Shown: piece after piece, positions 10,496-21,035 of the stretch | Position numbering within the stretch: the first letter of the stretch is position 1 | Layout: every line of letters starts with the position of its first letter | NCBI GenBank assembly: GCA_036940085.1 | Contig: JALLBK010000058.1 | Span: 1-52,516, forward strand | Reading direction: 5' to 3' | Origin: Discostella pseudostelligera | Taxonomy: Eukaryota > Bacillariophyta > Thalassiosirophyceae > Thalassiosirales > Thalassiosiraceae | DNA length: 52,516 nt | Notes under the pieces: generated by a model | The model's database searches: none | Told to the model about the DNA's origin: nothing | The model's input: only the letters and a program-made list of their open reading frames with translations | Made by a program: the position numbers and the translations under genes

Positions 10496-10725
10496 TCTCC
10501 CGCCAAATTTCTGCATCAAATGGATGAAGTCGAGTCAAACAATCTCCCGCCAATTTTACTGCCACGTGTAATTCATTTAGTCGAGTCAACCGTCTCCCGC
10601 CAATCACATCTGCCACGTGTAAGACAAGGTAATAGCTTAGTCGAGTCAATCAATCTCCCGCAAAATTTACTGCCGTTAGTCGAGTCAAGCAATCTCCCGC
10701 CAAACTTGGGGGTGTCTCCCGCCAA
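10496..10725. promoter_or_regulatory. Array of six E2F-like sites and two G-boxes in a degenerate tandem repeat
   Basis: TCTCCCGCCAA or a one-base variant starts at 10496, 10543, 10593, 10654, 10693 and 10715. GCCACGTGTAA elements carry CACGTG at 10563-10568 and 10614-10619. A third word, GTCGAGTCAA, starts at 10529, 10580, 10640 and 10679 (spacing 51, 60, 39), and each copy is followed 4-5 bases later by an E2F-like site. The array lies between the NIPA-like gene (-, start 10408) and the QC gene (+, start 10913), so either or both could be controlled. Confidence 0.8.
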
Positions 10726-10912
10726 AAAATGGATCCAAGAAAGATCTCGCGATCTCCACCTCCAAAAATCCAACACCAACACAAACCAGCCTGCACCATG
10801 ACCGATGTCGCGCGTGCCACCGCCGACGGAGTCGCTTGACGAGACGCAACAATAGAGGATGTACTAGATACAATAGAGAGAGAGGCAGGATGTCAATCAT
10901 ACAATCCTAAGA

Positions 10913-12754
10913 ATGAATAAGTTTAACGTCAGAGATGAAGGAGAAGGCTTGGAGTTACCGGCAGCTTCTCTCGCCTACAGCCGTAGCAACGAAGACGAAT
11001 ACATTGTGGATCTTGATGAAGACAGATCCAACAACGACGACGATGATGACGACGACGAATTCTCATCATCTGAAAATGGCAATGGCGGCTTTCACTCTCT
11101 ATCGTCACCATCTAAAATGAAGCGTCCACTCCCTACAACATCAACAACAAATAGTTTTGAATACCGCGCATCGGTACGACGACAGAATTGTTTCTTCGGT
11201 GTCAGTGTCATTTCATTGACCATGGCATTTATTGCCGCATACCTCTTCATGGGATTATCATTTACTCCTGCCAATATTGGCATTTTTGGAGATGAATCGA
11301 CGAGGAAGGGGGGGTCAGGTAAGTGAAGAATTGAGTGAATATTATGAGTCAGATTTTGTTGCTCATCATAATTCTTATCTGCATAAAGGTGAGGTGGGTC
11401 TTGATGCCGACAATGCGAAATCTCAAGAAATTGTCGACGAGGAAGTAATCGAAATTGAGTATTCCGAAGAACTGGGGGATACGGTGCAGATAAACAACTC
11501 CAACCTTGAACGAGATAAGATTAATGAGGAGTTTCACATTGGTCAAGATGATGTGGGAAAACATCCATGGGTCGAGGATAAGGATTGGTGGAAGAAGCAT
11601 GCTCCCAATCTCGACACTTCCAATATGACTCCAGAACAGAAGGAACAAATTGTGAAAATGAAGAAGAAGACCAATCATATGAAGAAGAAGATACTGCAAC
11701 TATGTAAGAAGAATCCGAACAGTGCAGAATGCAACAAGACTTCGACCATGAAGAATAATTTGGATTTGGATAGTATTAAGGACAAACTTGCCAATCATTA
11801 CAATCATGATACGGTTGGAGATGGGAAGGAGAGTCTTCCAGAGATTCATGTTGCACCATCCGACAGGAGTGATAATGGCGATGAGTCCGTAGAAGTCCCG
11901 ATCGTGAATACCGTGAGCGCCAATTTCATTGTTATGGAACAGGTCAATCATGATCCGAATTCGTTCACCCAAGGTCTATCCTATGGCGACGATGGCACAA
12001 TCTACGAATCAACTGGATTATACGGTCAATCGAAAGTACGACGCATCAATTCAAACACCTTTGACGTCGATCTTTCCGTGGATATCGACAGTAGGTATTT
12101 CGGCGAAGGTTCCGCCTTCTTCCGAGATCGGAATGGCAACGGACGACTGATACAGATTACTTGGCAAGAACAAACGGGGTTCATCTACGATTCGGAAACA
12201 TTGGAGAAGATATCCGAGTTCAAGTACACTACCTCGCCCGAAGATGGTAACCAGGGATGGGGTATCACATACGATGCAACAAGACAAGAATTCATCGTGA
12301 GTGACGGAACACAGTATCTCTACTTCTGGGATCGTGATACGTTGGCTGAAATGCGGAGGGTGAATGTTACACGATTTGATGGATATGAGCAACGTCAATT
12401 GAATGAATTGGAGTACATGGCCGGGTTAATATGTTGCAACATATGGCACCGTGAGGATATTATTTGTGTCGATCCTGACACTGGCAAGAGCGTTAGAGAA
12501 TATGGTAAGTATGTGTCCGAGAGGACAATCCTTGATACTTTGCACAATAATTGATTACTTATACTTTCATTGATGTCGCTATTTTTTCAGATATGTCAAA
12601 CCTCTGGCCTGCCAACGAGCGAGGAAGTAGTGAAAATGTATTAAATGGCATCGCACTTGGGAAAGATCATGTCCTACTGGGAGGCAAACGTTGGAATAGG
12701 ATGTATAAGGTGCTATTTCCAGATTGGCCGACATTATTCTCTTCAGGAAGGTGA
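10913..12754 (+). CDS. Membrane-anchored glutaminyl-peptide cyclotransferase (plant-type QC), frame break at a G7 run
   Basis: Plant-type QC (a five-bladed beta-propeller) converts N-terminal Gln to pyroglutamate in the secretory pathway. Residues about 1-92 are acidic and cytosolic, then one membrane helix (FFGVSVISLTMAFIAAYLF) makes this a type II protein. A charged stalk precedes the propeller, which starts at NHDPNSFTQGLSYGDDGTI and includes STGLYGQSKVRRI, ITWQEQTGFIYD, GWGITYDATRQEFIVSDGT and LNELEYMAGLICCNIW. A second exon (12591-12754, after donor GTAAGT at 12505) gives the closing blade with VLNGIALGKDHVLLGGKRW. The frame is interrupted at 11308-11314, a run of seven G; six G would join the two halves. 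No plausible intron covers the break, so an assembly error or a real frameshift must be assumed. Confidence 0.88.
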
Positions 12755-12977
12755 CTTACTTAGTAACATTCACCATTTTAAGATTAGTGAAACAATAATA
12801 TTTTAAAAGGTTTCGGAGGTTTTTATCAACCCATGTGCATTCATTTCTTTTTCTATTTGTATTTGAGAGAAGGAAAGGAAGGATTTGCGTTCCGTGGTGA
12901 GAGTATTGCAATTATTTCGTTGTTTTATCATAAGGCGGTCTCTGTTTCCGAAGCAAACAATAACGAAGAATTGCATT

Positions 12978-13421
12978 ATGCATGAGCGTATGGGAATTCG
13001 ACGGCTGTATCAGGAGATGGTCCGAGACAACGATGATAATCACCGACAACAATACCGTCCCAAGAGAGACCTAACATTCAAGAATGAACGCTCTCGTACA
13101 ATGAATATATTGTTCGATGCAAAGATGACACGGGGTCTCCTTGAGCAGGAATTTCGAGATGGTAACAAGAAGGACGGTGGGGTGGGGTCGAGGCGAAGTC
13201 AAACTGAGAAAGGTCCTGCTGCCACTTCATCCACCAAGCCATCTACCTCCCAGAAAATAGCACCTGAGACGATAAATGCGTACATGCCAAAGAATACTCG
13301 GGGACGACGGCAACAGCAACAACAACCCAAAAGCCCCACAAAGCCGTCGTCAAAGACTTCGACAAGCAGCACCAAGTCCGGAAACGACCCAAAGTATGTC
13401 AGAGGGAAAATAACTCGATAA
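12978..13421 (+). CDS. Hypothetical basic, low-complexity protein
   Basis: An ATG at 12978 opens 147 codons. The first 60 residues (MHERMGIRRLYQEMV ... NILFDAKMTRGLLEQEF) look like real helical coding sequence; the remainder is Ser/Thr/Lys/Gln-rich with a Q6-like run and a basic tail (KYVRGKITR). The frame is open upstream to 12885 without another ATG, so an upstream exon is possible. I do not recognise it. It lies 223 bp after the QC gene and converges on the 13500 gene, with 78 bp between stops. Confidence 0.5.
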   Translation: MHERMGIRRLYQEMVRDNDDNHRQQYRPKRDLTFKNERSRTMNILFDAKMTRGLLEQEFRDGNKKDGGVGSRRSQTEKGPAATSSTKPSTSQKIAPETINAYMPKNTRGRRQQQQQPKSPTKPSSKTSTSSTKSGNDPKYVRGKITR

Positions 13422-13499
13422 GAGTCCCTCATCTTCAACCCCCAGATGCTGTCTATTATTTCTCCCTCCGCACACTGTGTAGTCATTTCAATTCATGCA

Positions 13500-14072
13500 T
13501 CATTTCCTGTCACCACCCCATCTCAAGAATTCCCCACACGACGAAGATGCGTTACTCATCATTGGACATCCACTCGCGTCCACCTCATCTTCTTCATGGG
13601 CGGCAGGTGCATCCACCGGTCCTCCTTTTGCCGCCTTGTCAGCTTCGTTTCCATTGTAGTCATCGCCAACTGAGGGGGTCGATTCATTCCATCGACGTTC
13701 CGCATCTCGCGCCAATACTTCCTTCTCTACTTCGAAATTATATCGTCGTGTCTGCAAACTTTCCTCGGCACTTGCTCCATCTGCTCCAACGAGGGATAAT
13801 AACGACGAAGACTGTAAATCGTCTTCAATTCGTTGCAATACTGCGGTGGATAATGGTGGTGGCATGGGCGGTATTCTCACATCAGTTGAAGATGACGATG
13901 AAATTAATGCACGCCGATTATTATGGAGGAGAATTGGAAGCTGCGACGCATTGAAAGTCTGTATCGATGCCGAGATTAAATCGGGATAATTCAATTCATC
14001 GTAGTTGATGACGTTCCGTCTACCACCGCTGTGGTTGTTGCTGCTATGGATGTAACCGTTGCCGTTGTGCAT
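13500..14072 (-). CDS. Hypothetical soluble protein
   Basis: A single open frame of 190 residues. It has an Asn/Gly/His-rich start, a middle segment that reads as a conserved short helix pair (INYDELNYPDLISASIQTF and NFEVEKEVLARDAERRWNE), a Ser run, and an acidic Ala-rich tail. There is no signal peptide or membrane helix. TTCCCGC lies about 190 bp upstream (14258), matching the promoter words seen elsewhere. The family is unrecognised. The opposite strand is also open over part of this interval, but with poorer composition. Confidence 0.5.
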   Translation of the reverse strand: MHNGNGYIHSSNNHSGGRRNVINYDELNYPDLISASIQTFNASQLPILLHNNRRALISSSSSTDVRIPPMPPPLSTAVLQRIEDDLQSSSLLSLVGADGASAEESLQTRRYNFEVEKEVLARDAERRWNESTPSVGDDYNGNEADKAAKGGPVDAPAAHEEDEVDASGCPMMSNASSSCGEFLRWGGDRK

Positions 14073-14811
14073 GATAATAGATGGTGTTGGCGCAATGAGA
14101 GATTGGAGACGGAGGTGGGGAAGGAGGGGAGGAGCGGTAGTAGAGATGGATCAAGTGGGTATTTAGTAGTGGTGGTAGTTGTATTTGTATCGGTAGTGTT
14201 GGCGGCGGAAGGCGGAAGGCGGAAGTGGACGGAATTGAGCAAGCAAGCAAGCAAAGCTTCCCGCTATTTTTGCCGTGTGTCTTCCTTCCACGTCGACACT
14301 TCATTTCAACATCGCACCACCATGGCCGGCGTCGTCGCCCCATACGACCACCTTCCAACAACACCCTGGCCATGAAATTACATCGAACGATAGCTTACCA
14401 CCCCTATGATGTACGGTGATCAGTGTACCTCCTATGCTGCTGCCTATGGCAAGGATTGAAAGAGGGTCGAATGAGCTCTATCGATAATGATACCGACCAA
14501 GTTGTGTTCGGTAGTATCGATTGCATACAATATCAAACTTAGTATGATAGTGTCCATTCACGACAGTCAATTATTATGTGTAATGGCATCTATGATGTGC
14601 ATAAGGATGACCTGCGCATCCTGATACAATTTCACATTACTATCGCTAGCCCATTCCCCACCAGTACCACCACCACTTCCTCCTCCTCCTCCTCCTCCTC
14701 CTCCTCCTCACAACCTACTGAAGACATCCTGTTTACGAAGAGCAATTATTGTATGTTTCCAAACAAACGCATATTCTGCCGACCACCAGCGCATCCTGAT
14801 ACAATTCCACT
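14073..14811. other. Intergenic region containing a duplicated TIM21 3' end
   Basis: This 739 bp interval contains the promoter of the 13500 gene (TTCCCGC at 14258-14264) and downstream DNA of TIM21. A degenerate copy of the last part of TIM21 lies at about 14614-14730, with a (TCC)n run at about 14678-14709. No functional gene is visible. Confidence 0.55.
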
Positions 14812-14875
14812 CTACTGCTTGCCCGCCCCTCCACTTCCTCCTCCTCCCAACAATCTACTAAAAACATCCTGCCCC
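14614..14875 (-). repeat. Tandem partial duplication of the TIM21 3' end
   Basis: Two copies, about 14614-14730 and 14789-14875, share the start GCGCATCCTGATACAATT, a TCC-rich centre and an end similar to CTACTRAARACATCCTG. The right copy spans the last codons of TIM21 and its stop. In the left copy the corresponding frame (minus strand) meets a TGA after CAGTAGGTTG, so it is a relic. Confidence 0.75.
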
Positions 14876-15723
14876 TCCTGACTCCCCCCCGCCAACCGTT
14901 TGGCCAACAACGCACTCCGATTATCCTGCACAGTAATCACGGCACCATTTCGTTTGTCTTGGACCAAAATGTACACAAACTCTCCGCTGGGCATATCTTT
15001 GGAAACTTCGGCAAAGACAAATGCCGACCCGTACGCTCCCTCGAGGTTGAATCGTACACGTGTTCGTTGTGATCCATCGTCCGGGTCGGTATATTCCGTG
15101 TGCTCGATGAAATTTCTGCGGCCCTCTCGATGCCCTCCATGATCCCTACCGTAGGTTTTGAACGAGTCACCAAATCGACGCTTCACCTCTTCATCCTGCC
15201 GCACAATGGATGTGGCCTTGTCAAATACGGTATTGGGGCTCATTTTTGTGGGAATTAATTCCTTGCCAATGTAGTATGCGCACATGGATGCAAAGGTGAC
15301 TGCGCCTGCCCAGAAGAAGAGACGGGTGGTTGCAACGACTTTTTCGCCGGGAGTTAAGACAATCTCGGTAGAGGAGGAGGAGGGATCATCGGTGCCACCA
15401 CCTTCGCTGCCCGTAGATTCATTGACTTTGCTGTTGCTGGTTGTTGTTTTATCGCCAGAAGATGATGATGTGAACCGCAGCAAAATCATGCGGCGTTCAC
15501 CGAGATTCATGAAACCACTGATATTGGTAGAACTAAGCGATTTTTGGCAAGGCAACTGCAATAGCGATGGCCCACCACCAATGATTCGATTTCGAGGCAT
15601 GCCGAGGCTGATGTTGTTGGCTGATGGTGGTGACGACAGAGACTTGGCGTAGAGTCGAACTGAGATTGTGCTGACGGCCATTCTTTTCGTTGCACTACTC
15701 ACTACGGTATTTATGGCTGCCAT
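14812..15723 (-). CDS. TIM21: TIM21-like mitochondrial inner-membrane protein
   Basis: TIM21 links the TOM and TIM23 translocases and helps hand matrix-targeted or sorted precursors and assembly intermediates across the intermembrane space. The frame gives 303 residues in one exon. The N-terminus (MAAINTVVSSATKRMAV) is Ser/Arg-rich without acids, as in mitochondrial presequences. One membrane helix lies at about 135-153 (RLFFWAGAVTFASMCAYYIG). The TIM21 domain follows: SPNTVFDKA, GHREGRRNFIEHTEY, RTRVRFNLEG, SGEFVYILVQD and the signature ITVQDNRS. The tail is Gly-rich. It is head-to-head with CNOT11 over a 501 bp promoter containing E2F-like words. Confidence 0.93.
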   Translation of the reverse strand: MAAINTVVSSATKRMAVSTISVRLYAKSLSSPPSANNISLGMPRNRIIGGGPSLLQLPCQKSLSSTNISGFMNLGERRMILLRFTSSSSGDKTTTSNSKVNESTGSEGGGTDDPSSSSTEIVLTPGEKVVATTRLFFWAGAVTFASMCAYYIGKELIPTKMSPNTVFDKATSIVRQDEEVKRRFGDSFKTYGRDHGGHREGRRNFIEHTEYTDPDDGSQRTRVRFNLEGAYGSAFVFAEVSKDMPSGEFVYILVQDKRNGAVITVQDNRSALLAKRLAGGSQEGQDVFSRLLGGGGSGGAGKQ

Positions 15724-16224
15724 GGCGACTGGTAACGAAGATGAACGAAGACAATTGGTTGGTAGATTGGATTAGATGGCGCTGGGCATAGCGGCGGGCT
15801 TGTTGTTGTTATTGGATGTCGATGAGGGTTGGGAAAGGTTGGTTGTGGGTACGATATGGTAAATGATACGGTGCACGGTGGTGGCAGAGGAATGGCAGTG
15901 GCAGATGGCAGATGATGCCTGCATCGCATGTGTGGATGGTGGCTTGGATTTATCTCATTTATCGCCAAATTCAAATGTTCTTCCCGCCTTTTCGCCACAT
16001 CATCGCCACATGCAGTCTTCCCGCCATTCTCGCCACATCTTCACTTCGTTTCGCTTCCGTCAGCAGCAGCAGCAGCAGCGGCGCTGCATGCAGCAACACC
16101 GACCATGATCGTCTCCGTCATCCCTACCCTCGCCCAAGCAAGCCCTCATTCCCAAGCCCAATAATAATTAATTCAAACACTCAATCACAGACATGGGCGG
16201 CGATCAATCCTAACAGCCATCAAT
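15724..16224. promoter_or_regulatory. Divergent promoter between TIM21 and CNOT11 with E2F-like elements
   Basis: There is no gene in this 501 bp. TTCCCGCCTTTTCGCC begins at 15981 and CTTCCCGCCATTCTCGCC at 16017, both degenerate forms of the TTCCCGCCAAA word. A short CAG run (about 16062-16080) and a pyrimidine-rich stretch follow before the CNOT11 start. Confidence 0.55.
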
Positions 16225-18993
16225 ATGCTGACGTCGGCGACATCCAAGGCTGCGGTGGCGTCTCCCTCCGCCGCCGCCGCCGCCACTGCTGAAGAGGTGG
16301 TCCATCGCATCGTCTTTGGGGAGAGAAAGAATAAGAAACGACCCCGTCCTACCATTGCTGGTGACTCTACTGGTAATGAATTTATCCACTACCACAATCA
16401 CAATGACTACACTACGAACTATACCGACAGCCGCAGTAGTAGGAGGAGGGCAACCAGAGAAAATGTCGCGCTATCAAAAATACTTCTTTGGGAAATGGCC
16501 AGGGATGTCGATGACATTTTCCGCGAGATGGTATTTTTCAAGAAAAAAGACGGCAGTAGTAATGAATCCATTGATGATAATTATGGGGATGGAACAATTG
16601 ACGATGGCGGCGGAGGTGGACTTGGTAGGCAACAAAGTTCGGCAGAGTTATTGATGCAAGTGGGAGCGCACTTGCGGCAATTTTTACTCGAGAGGGACAA
16701 ACATAAATCATCATCATCATCATCATTGGGGATTATGGAAAACTATTACGACCCCGACAATGATCCAACTTCCTCGTCGTCACCGTCGTCAAAATTATCA
16801 TGGACACAACATGTGGATTGCATCTTAGCCTTGTGGATTGTTTGTTTGGGGGTCCAACAATCTGCTCCTCCGAATGATATCAATAGCATCCACTACGGCG
16901 GAAACAATACCAACAACAACTGGAAACATCTCACCCTCTACTATTCACATGCGGATAATGATGATGCTACTACCAAACGGCTCAACAATAATAATATAAT
17001 TGGCAATAATGGAAGAGAACGGGGGGAAAGGCCACCATTCATGTCGAGGGATAACGATAATGATATTGCTAATGAAGCCGAGGAAGAGGTTAACGACTAC
17101 ACAATCACACCCCAGGCACTCAATCCAGTTGATTGTCCTCTCTTTTCATTTTTGATGGAACAGATCTTTGTTCGACTTCGGCGGAATGCTAATGATAAGG
17201 ATAGCAACCACGATCGTCACAACAACAATGAAGTTGCATTAGAAGAACAATGTCTATGCAACATCCTCGAAACAATCATGGCATCGGTAATGCTTGTCGA
17301 CAAAACTGATGACGGTTCTTTTCCCAAGCAGACGAATAACAGCGACGGTTGGTACAATATATTTTACAATTTTATCAAGAATGGTGGGGATGTATTGTCG
17401 CAGCATGCCATGTTGTACGAAGATGTGTTTCCTTTACTTTATTTTTCACAAAGACAACCAATAAATGAGGAGGAAAATGATGAGGAGGATTTGATACTAC
17501 TCAGTGACATTAATTATTACAATGAGGAGAAAGAGGAGGCAGAGGCGGAGGATGGGGGAATCGGCCTCCTATTTGCAGCGGCGGCAGCAACGTCCACATC
17601 TCTCTTTTCGCAACACTTTCAATCGTCGGCAATGCGTTTGGTTGATAACGTCGTCAATGATGAGATGCCGCTGATGAATTTGTCTACGGCGGCGGCGTCG
17701 GATCTGACATCGCCGTCGCTTCCTCTACCCCCTCTGCTGTTCCCATTGATCGGATGTGACATGAATCTACCAGCCATTGGTTCTGAAATGACAATCTTTA
17801 GCGATTCGGAATTGGAGGCTTTGCAATCGGAATTGATTTGGCTTGGTCCGCAATATCCTACGATACGATATTCTCTCATGGCTCCGGAGCTGGATGGAGA
17901 AACTAATGAAAAAATGTCATCAGAGGACTTGAACGGCAATGCTTTAGTGAATGGCCACGCAAACAATAATGACGCAGGAGCAAGGATAGTGGTTGAGGCG
18001 GATGCCGAAATTATTGATATTTTGAAGAATCGCGCATTCGTCGTTCCTTTACCGCCACTGCACGAGAGGAAGGTTTTGAATGCATTGAGTGGTACCGATG
18101 TCGCCGGCGATGATGGTTGGAATGGAAATGCTGATGCAACGACGAGCAGTGATGGTGGTGGTCTGGGGAGTAGTAAATCTGGCAGTAGCAAGAGGGGTAA
18201 GAGTCGATCGAGTGCACAAGGCAATGGTGCAAAGCAGGCCAACTCGGGGAAGGATGAGGATCGTCGTCGTAGTAGTCGTACGATGTCAGAACACCGCGCT
18301 TTATGTCTCGTATCCGAGTCCGGACTCACACCCCAGAATCTCCCTCGTCTCGTTGAGAACAATCCAATCGTTGCCATTGAATGTCTCGTACTCCTTTTGA
18401 CTGCTCATGAGGATGGCGTTGGCACCACTGCCGAAGATAAAAATGAATATCTATCCGCCTTGGCCGGGATGGATATGAGCATTCACAGCATGGAGGTGGT
18501 GAACCGACTAGCTACGCATTCTACACGAGGAGGTGCAGGTCGAGGAGGAGGTGCAGCTGGAAGGAGGAAGGGACGTGTGAACGGGAGTGAAGTCGGAGCT
18601 GAGAAGGGCGGAGGAAACGACGTTCTTCGGCCGTTGTTGCATCCAGAGTACATTCGGTTGTACATCTCCACGTGCATTTCTACCTGCGAAGGCATGGGAT
18701 ATGATCGGCATTTGCAAAATAAGAGCGTTCGTCTTCTTTGTGTATTCTTGCAAAGTCTCATACGGAATGGCATTATCGGAGTGGAGGTGAGTTTTGTTTG
18801 TTCACATTACTGAGAGACTACTTGGTATTGTTTATTAACTCCATCTGGATCATCGTTGTCGCCTCTTCGCCAAAATTAATTCGTCATTGATCGGTCACTG
18901 TAGGACCTGTTCGTTGAAGTTCAAGCATTCTGCATCGAATTCTCCCGCATACGTGAGGCTGCCACTCTATTCCAATTAATCAAAAGCAAATGA
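16225..18993 (+). CDS. CNOT11: CCR4-NOT complex subunit 11
   Basis: CNOT11 with CNOT10 forms a module on the N-terminal arm of NOT1 in the CCR4-NOT mRNA deadenylase. Exon 1 (16225-18786) and exon 2 (18904-18993) join in phase 0 (donor GTGAGT), giving 883 residues, longer than the animal protein (about 510) because of many Asn/Ser/Asp/Gly inserts. The C-terminal domain is unmistakable: [82 protein letters not shown], and, in exon 2, [19 protein letters not shown] ending LIKSK. The N-terminal half carries scattered hydrophobic helices. Exon 2 is only 29 codons but essential for this signature. Confidence 0.95.
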
Positions 18994-19578
18994 TTGGAAG
19001 TGCGGTGCGGGACTCTGAACGGCGAACATCGACTAGCACCCAGGCATTTGCAATTTTTACTTAAATCCCAAATCTGTCATCTCTCCCTACCATGCAATTA
19101 TCCACTGCCTGAATTAGTAGTTGAACCAATCCCCTCAATCAATTTTCCCTGAGTTATCAAAGGCTGTCAACATCACACAATACACAATGACGAGTAAGTC
19201 GACGGGTCATCGATCCTGGAGTGAGAAGTGGTTGTTCATTCGCTTGGCCAGCTTTTGCTGAAGCCACAGGTGAGGACCTTGTTCCAGCTCGTCCCAACTC
19301 AACAGTATGAGAGTAATCAGTAGCATGGTTGGAGATGGTTGGTACTCTTCGCTTGGTTTTGGGCTCAAGAGTCACTCTAAGTCATTGTCCGAGACTCAGA
19401 AGACTAATTTATATTTTAGGAGTAGCTGAAATCGGGTCATATGACCGCAACCATGCATGCTATCTACGATACGGCCTACGACAAACGCTAGGAGTACAAA
19501 CCATAACCAAATCCGCCGGCGGACAATTCCCATTGCTATCTTACCGACCAACGCAGCCGCAGCCGTCGCGCCTTCCAA
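18994..19578. other. Intergenic region with a 12-bp palindrome
   Basis: Downstream DNA of CNOT11 and the promoter of the 19579 gene. A perfect palindrome TCCGCCGGCGGA lies at 19512-19523, 55 bp before the ATG, a plausible dimeric-regulator site. I see no gene on either strand; open frames here have no recognisable product. Confidence 0.45.
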
Positions 19579-20711
19579 ATGAAAGCAATGTTTGCTGCCG
19601 TCCTGGCAGCAATAAATCCGCAGCTTGTCCAGTCCGCACCCCGTCGTCTTGAGGTCGATGTCCTTCACGCCGACGAATACGCCAAATCCGTTGTTACCAT
19701 TCAAGAGCCCGAGTACCCACTGGGAATTGGTGCTCAGGAACATGCCAAGATCGCCTCTGTCTTGGATGCAACGAAGGAAATGATGGATACTGCCAATGCC
19801 CTTGTTCGGGACAAGAGGACGTTGAAGGAGGGACGTAAAATGATGGAGGAGGCGACCACCATGTTTCAAGAAGTGAGGGACCATCTTCGTCGGAGAAATC
19901 AAGAGCGCGAGTCTAATCGAGATCTACTAAGGGCGAGGTATTTGAATCATGATCTTCAAGAGGCTGCAGAAGATGAGGAGAGGGGGATGGATGTTTCTCG
20001 TCGCATTTACGAGACGGTAAGAGTAGATGCCCGCAAAATGGCAATCATTATTTTTCAATGAGTTATTGTTTTTGCCAACCGGACTAATTCCTGATTTTCT
20101 ATGGCACTTTAATTATCGGTTCAAGGTTATCACATTTCCAGAGTGTCTCGAGCAGCTTTTTGACAATTGCTTAGGCACCCTCAACGACCAAATTCAATTG
20201 CTCGGCCTGTCTCCATATGAGCTTGAAATTGTCGTGCACAATAAGCGCACAATCGATCAACCTGGCTACAACAAGGTTGTAATTATTACAGATATGCTTG
20301 GTGAGCTGGTTACCGGCCAATTAGGAGATGGAATTGTTAGTTATCCTTTTCAGTGGGATGATTCCGTCCTCGGGCAAAGATATTTGAGCGTCGATAGCAA
20401 ATGGAACTGTTTTGGTTATTCGCCAGAAGCCTGTTGTGATCAAATCAAGCAGAGTACGTTCTGAACTTCTGTGATCCCCTTTTTCGTTCCTTCCCTCCCC
20501 TTCCCTACTATTTCAAAGGTGTGTTTACTCATACTGTTCATTCTCCCTTCGTTGTTTTGTAGGTTCTCCCAACCCCAATACCAAGGGTGATAACATCGAG
20601 TGTCACATCTTTGTTCCCTACGGTGGTGTTGGCAATCCCAAGCGTCAAGATAGGATTATAGTTACTGTGTCACAAGATGGACGAGTGCAGGAGCCGCCTA
20701 TCATCACGTGA
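19579..20711 (+). CDS. Secreted protein of unknown function with coiled coil and Cys-containing domain
   Basis: Three exons (19579-20016, 20126-20453, 20563-20711) with matching phases give 304 residues. The N-terminus MKAMFAAVLAAINPQLVQSA is a signal peptide without an Ala-Phe plastid motif, so secretion or the endomembrane system is likely. Residues about 45-140 are a charged helical or coiled segment (KIASVLDATKEMMDTANALV). The C-terminal half looks like a folded beta-rich domain with several cysteines: FPECLEQLFDNCLGTL, ELEIVVHNKRTIDQPGYNK, GDGIVSYPFQWDD, YLSVDSKWNCFG and SPEACC, ending in exon 3 with NIECHIFVPYGG. I cannot assign a family. Exon order is well supported because each join preserves the domain. 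Confidence 0.78.
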
Positions 20712-21035
20712 ACAAATGAGCTTAGAGTGATCCGATTAGATAGTGTATCAAATACTGTATTGGGAATGTTTTCAAAATAATGTCCTCCCCGTCCCAGCTA
20801 GCATTACGAAGGATGACTTATGAAGAGACCTTGGCCTCTAGATGTAGAAAGATATCGGTCTAGTAGATAGCATAAAATATCTCTTTAGATTATCTCATCC
20901 CAACGACATGGTTCGAAGTAACTAAGTCATGAATTCCGGCACAAATGTTGTCCGCCATTTACATTGTCGACTATCGTTGGTTGCTCCCATTCTTTTCACC
21001 CGCCACACCGAACGCCGGAAGATGATCATGATGAT
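20712..21035. other. Convergent 3' intergenic region
   Basis: These 324 bp lie between two converging stop codons (the secreted-protein gene and Psb27). They are AT-rich near 20740-20900 and contain no supportable gene or RNA; they probably hold both polyadenylation regions. Confidence 0.5.

Noticed and set aside
10496..10725. CRISPR-like array of spaced repeats
   Set aside because: Repeats are short, degenerate, unevenly spaced, in a eukaryotic divergent promoter with known transcription-factor words.
17619..18377. 252-codon minus-strand frame opposite CNOT11
   Set aside because: Antisense of low-complexity CNOT11 sequence; no domain, and CNOT11 is conserved on the plus strand.
19396..19902. 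168-codon minus-strand frame opposite the secreted-protein gene
   Set aside because: Overlaps exon 1 of a three-exon gene with signal peptide and consistent phases; product shows no features.
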